The notes beneath the pieces were generated by a model. The model saw only the letters and a list, made by a program, of their open reading frames with translations. It did no database searches and was not told where the DNA came from. Positions 63,998 through 64,000 of a stretch of DNA of 64,000 bases are shown one piece after another. This stretch comes from an uncultured Odoribacter sp. GTDB lineage: Bacteria; Bacteroidota; Bacteroidia; Bacteroidales; Marinifilaceae. Location: the NCBI GenBank assembly GCA_900541415.1, contig UQJP01000007.1:62001-126000 (forward strand), given 5' to 3'. Made by a program: the position numbers and the translations under genes. How positions within the stretch are numbered: the first letter of the stretch is position 1; each line of letters opens with the position of its first letter.

Positions 63998-64000
63998 AAG

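Overview
The window is ordinary chromosome of an anaerobic gut-type member of the Bacteroidales (phylum Bacteroidota). Evidence: SusC/SusD pair with DUF4843 and PKD-like lipoproteins, FecI/FecR-type regulators, S-type sulfatase, RNA polymerase subunits of the long Bacteroidota form (RpoB 1270 aa, RpoC 1418 aa), the order rpsU-xerC-hpf-tuf-tRNA-Trp-secE-nusG-rplKAJL-rpoBC, and repeated occurrence of the Bacteroidota promoter pattern TTTG-N19..21-TAnnTTTG. A family near Odoribacteraceae is possible but is only a guess. No phage, IS element, integron or CRISPR array was seen.

Layout. 1-3150: end of a GH3 glycosidase and a complete GH84 hexosaminidase (host-glycan breakdown). 3226-8598: a propeller lipoprotein and a giant secreted di-haem protein (NPCBM, TolB-like propeller, two CxxCH sites, FGE-like fold). 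8698-18350: housekeeping and small proteins (cobalamin adenosyltransferase, RecG, tandem ABM protein, DUF3332, two related lipoproteins, aspartase, DUF4494, DUF3467). 18471-24264: a paralogue of the giant protein in an apparent operon with an IclR regulator and a small propeller protein; a metallophosphoesterase and an envelope protein lie divergently. 26162-40378: the transcription/translation core (rpoC, rpoB, ribosomal proteins, nusG, secE, tRNA-Trp, tuf, hpf, xerC, rpsU), preceded by a strongly structured RNA leader of rpsU. 40744-43346: a possible 34-aa membrane microprotein, an iduronate-sulfatase-like enzyme, a (CTAT)15 tract and a membrane protein. 43694-59423: a SusC/SusD uptake locus with its FecR anti-sigma and ECF sigma factor, but with a tandemly duplicated Gld-type ABC exporter module (four genes) sitting between sigma and anti-sigma. 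59510-63997: TPR protein, M23 peptidase, a coiled-coil protein, ZapA, a probable 6S RNA, and RNase Y.

How parts fit. The ECF sigma (58851-59423), FecR (50893-52086) and the STN-bearing SusC (47445-50834) form a classic trans-envelope signalling chain. The two ends of the inserted ABC block carry the same 34-position element (16 identical bases, 10-base spacer, 8 identical bases), so the block was either inserted with duplication of the original sigma/anti-sigma spacer or is co-regulated through a repeated promoter. The two giant di-haem proteins are the least understood products here: their FGE-like C-termini lack both catalytic cysteines, so they are not sulfatase-maturing enzymes even though sulfatases are present. 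The strongest candidates for undescribed biology are the ABC block inside the sigma/anti-sigma locus, the NPCBM/di-haem/FGE-like proteins, and the rpsU leader RNA.
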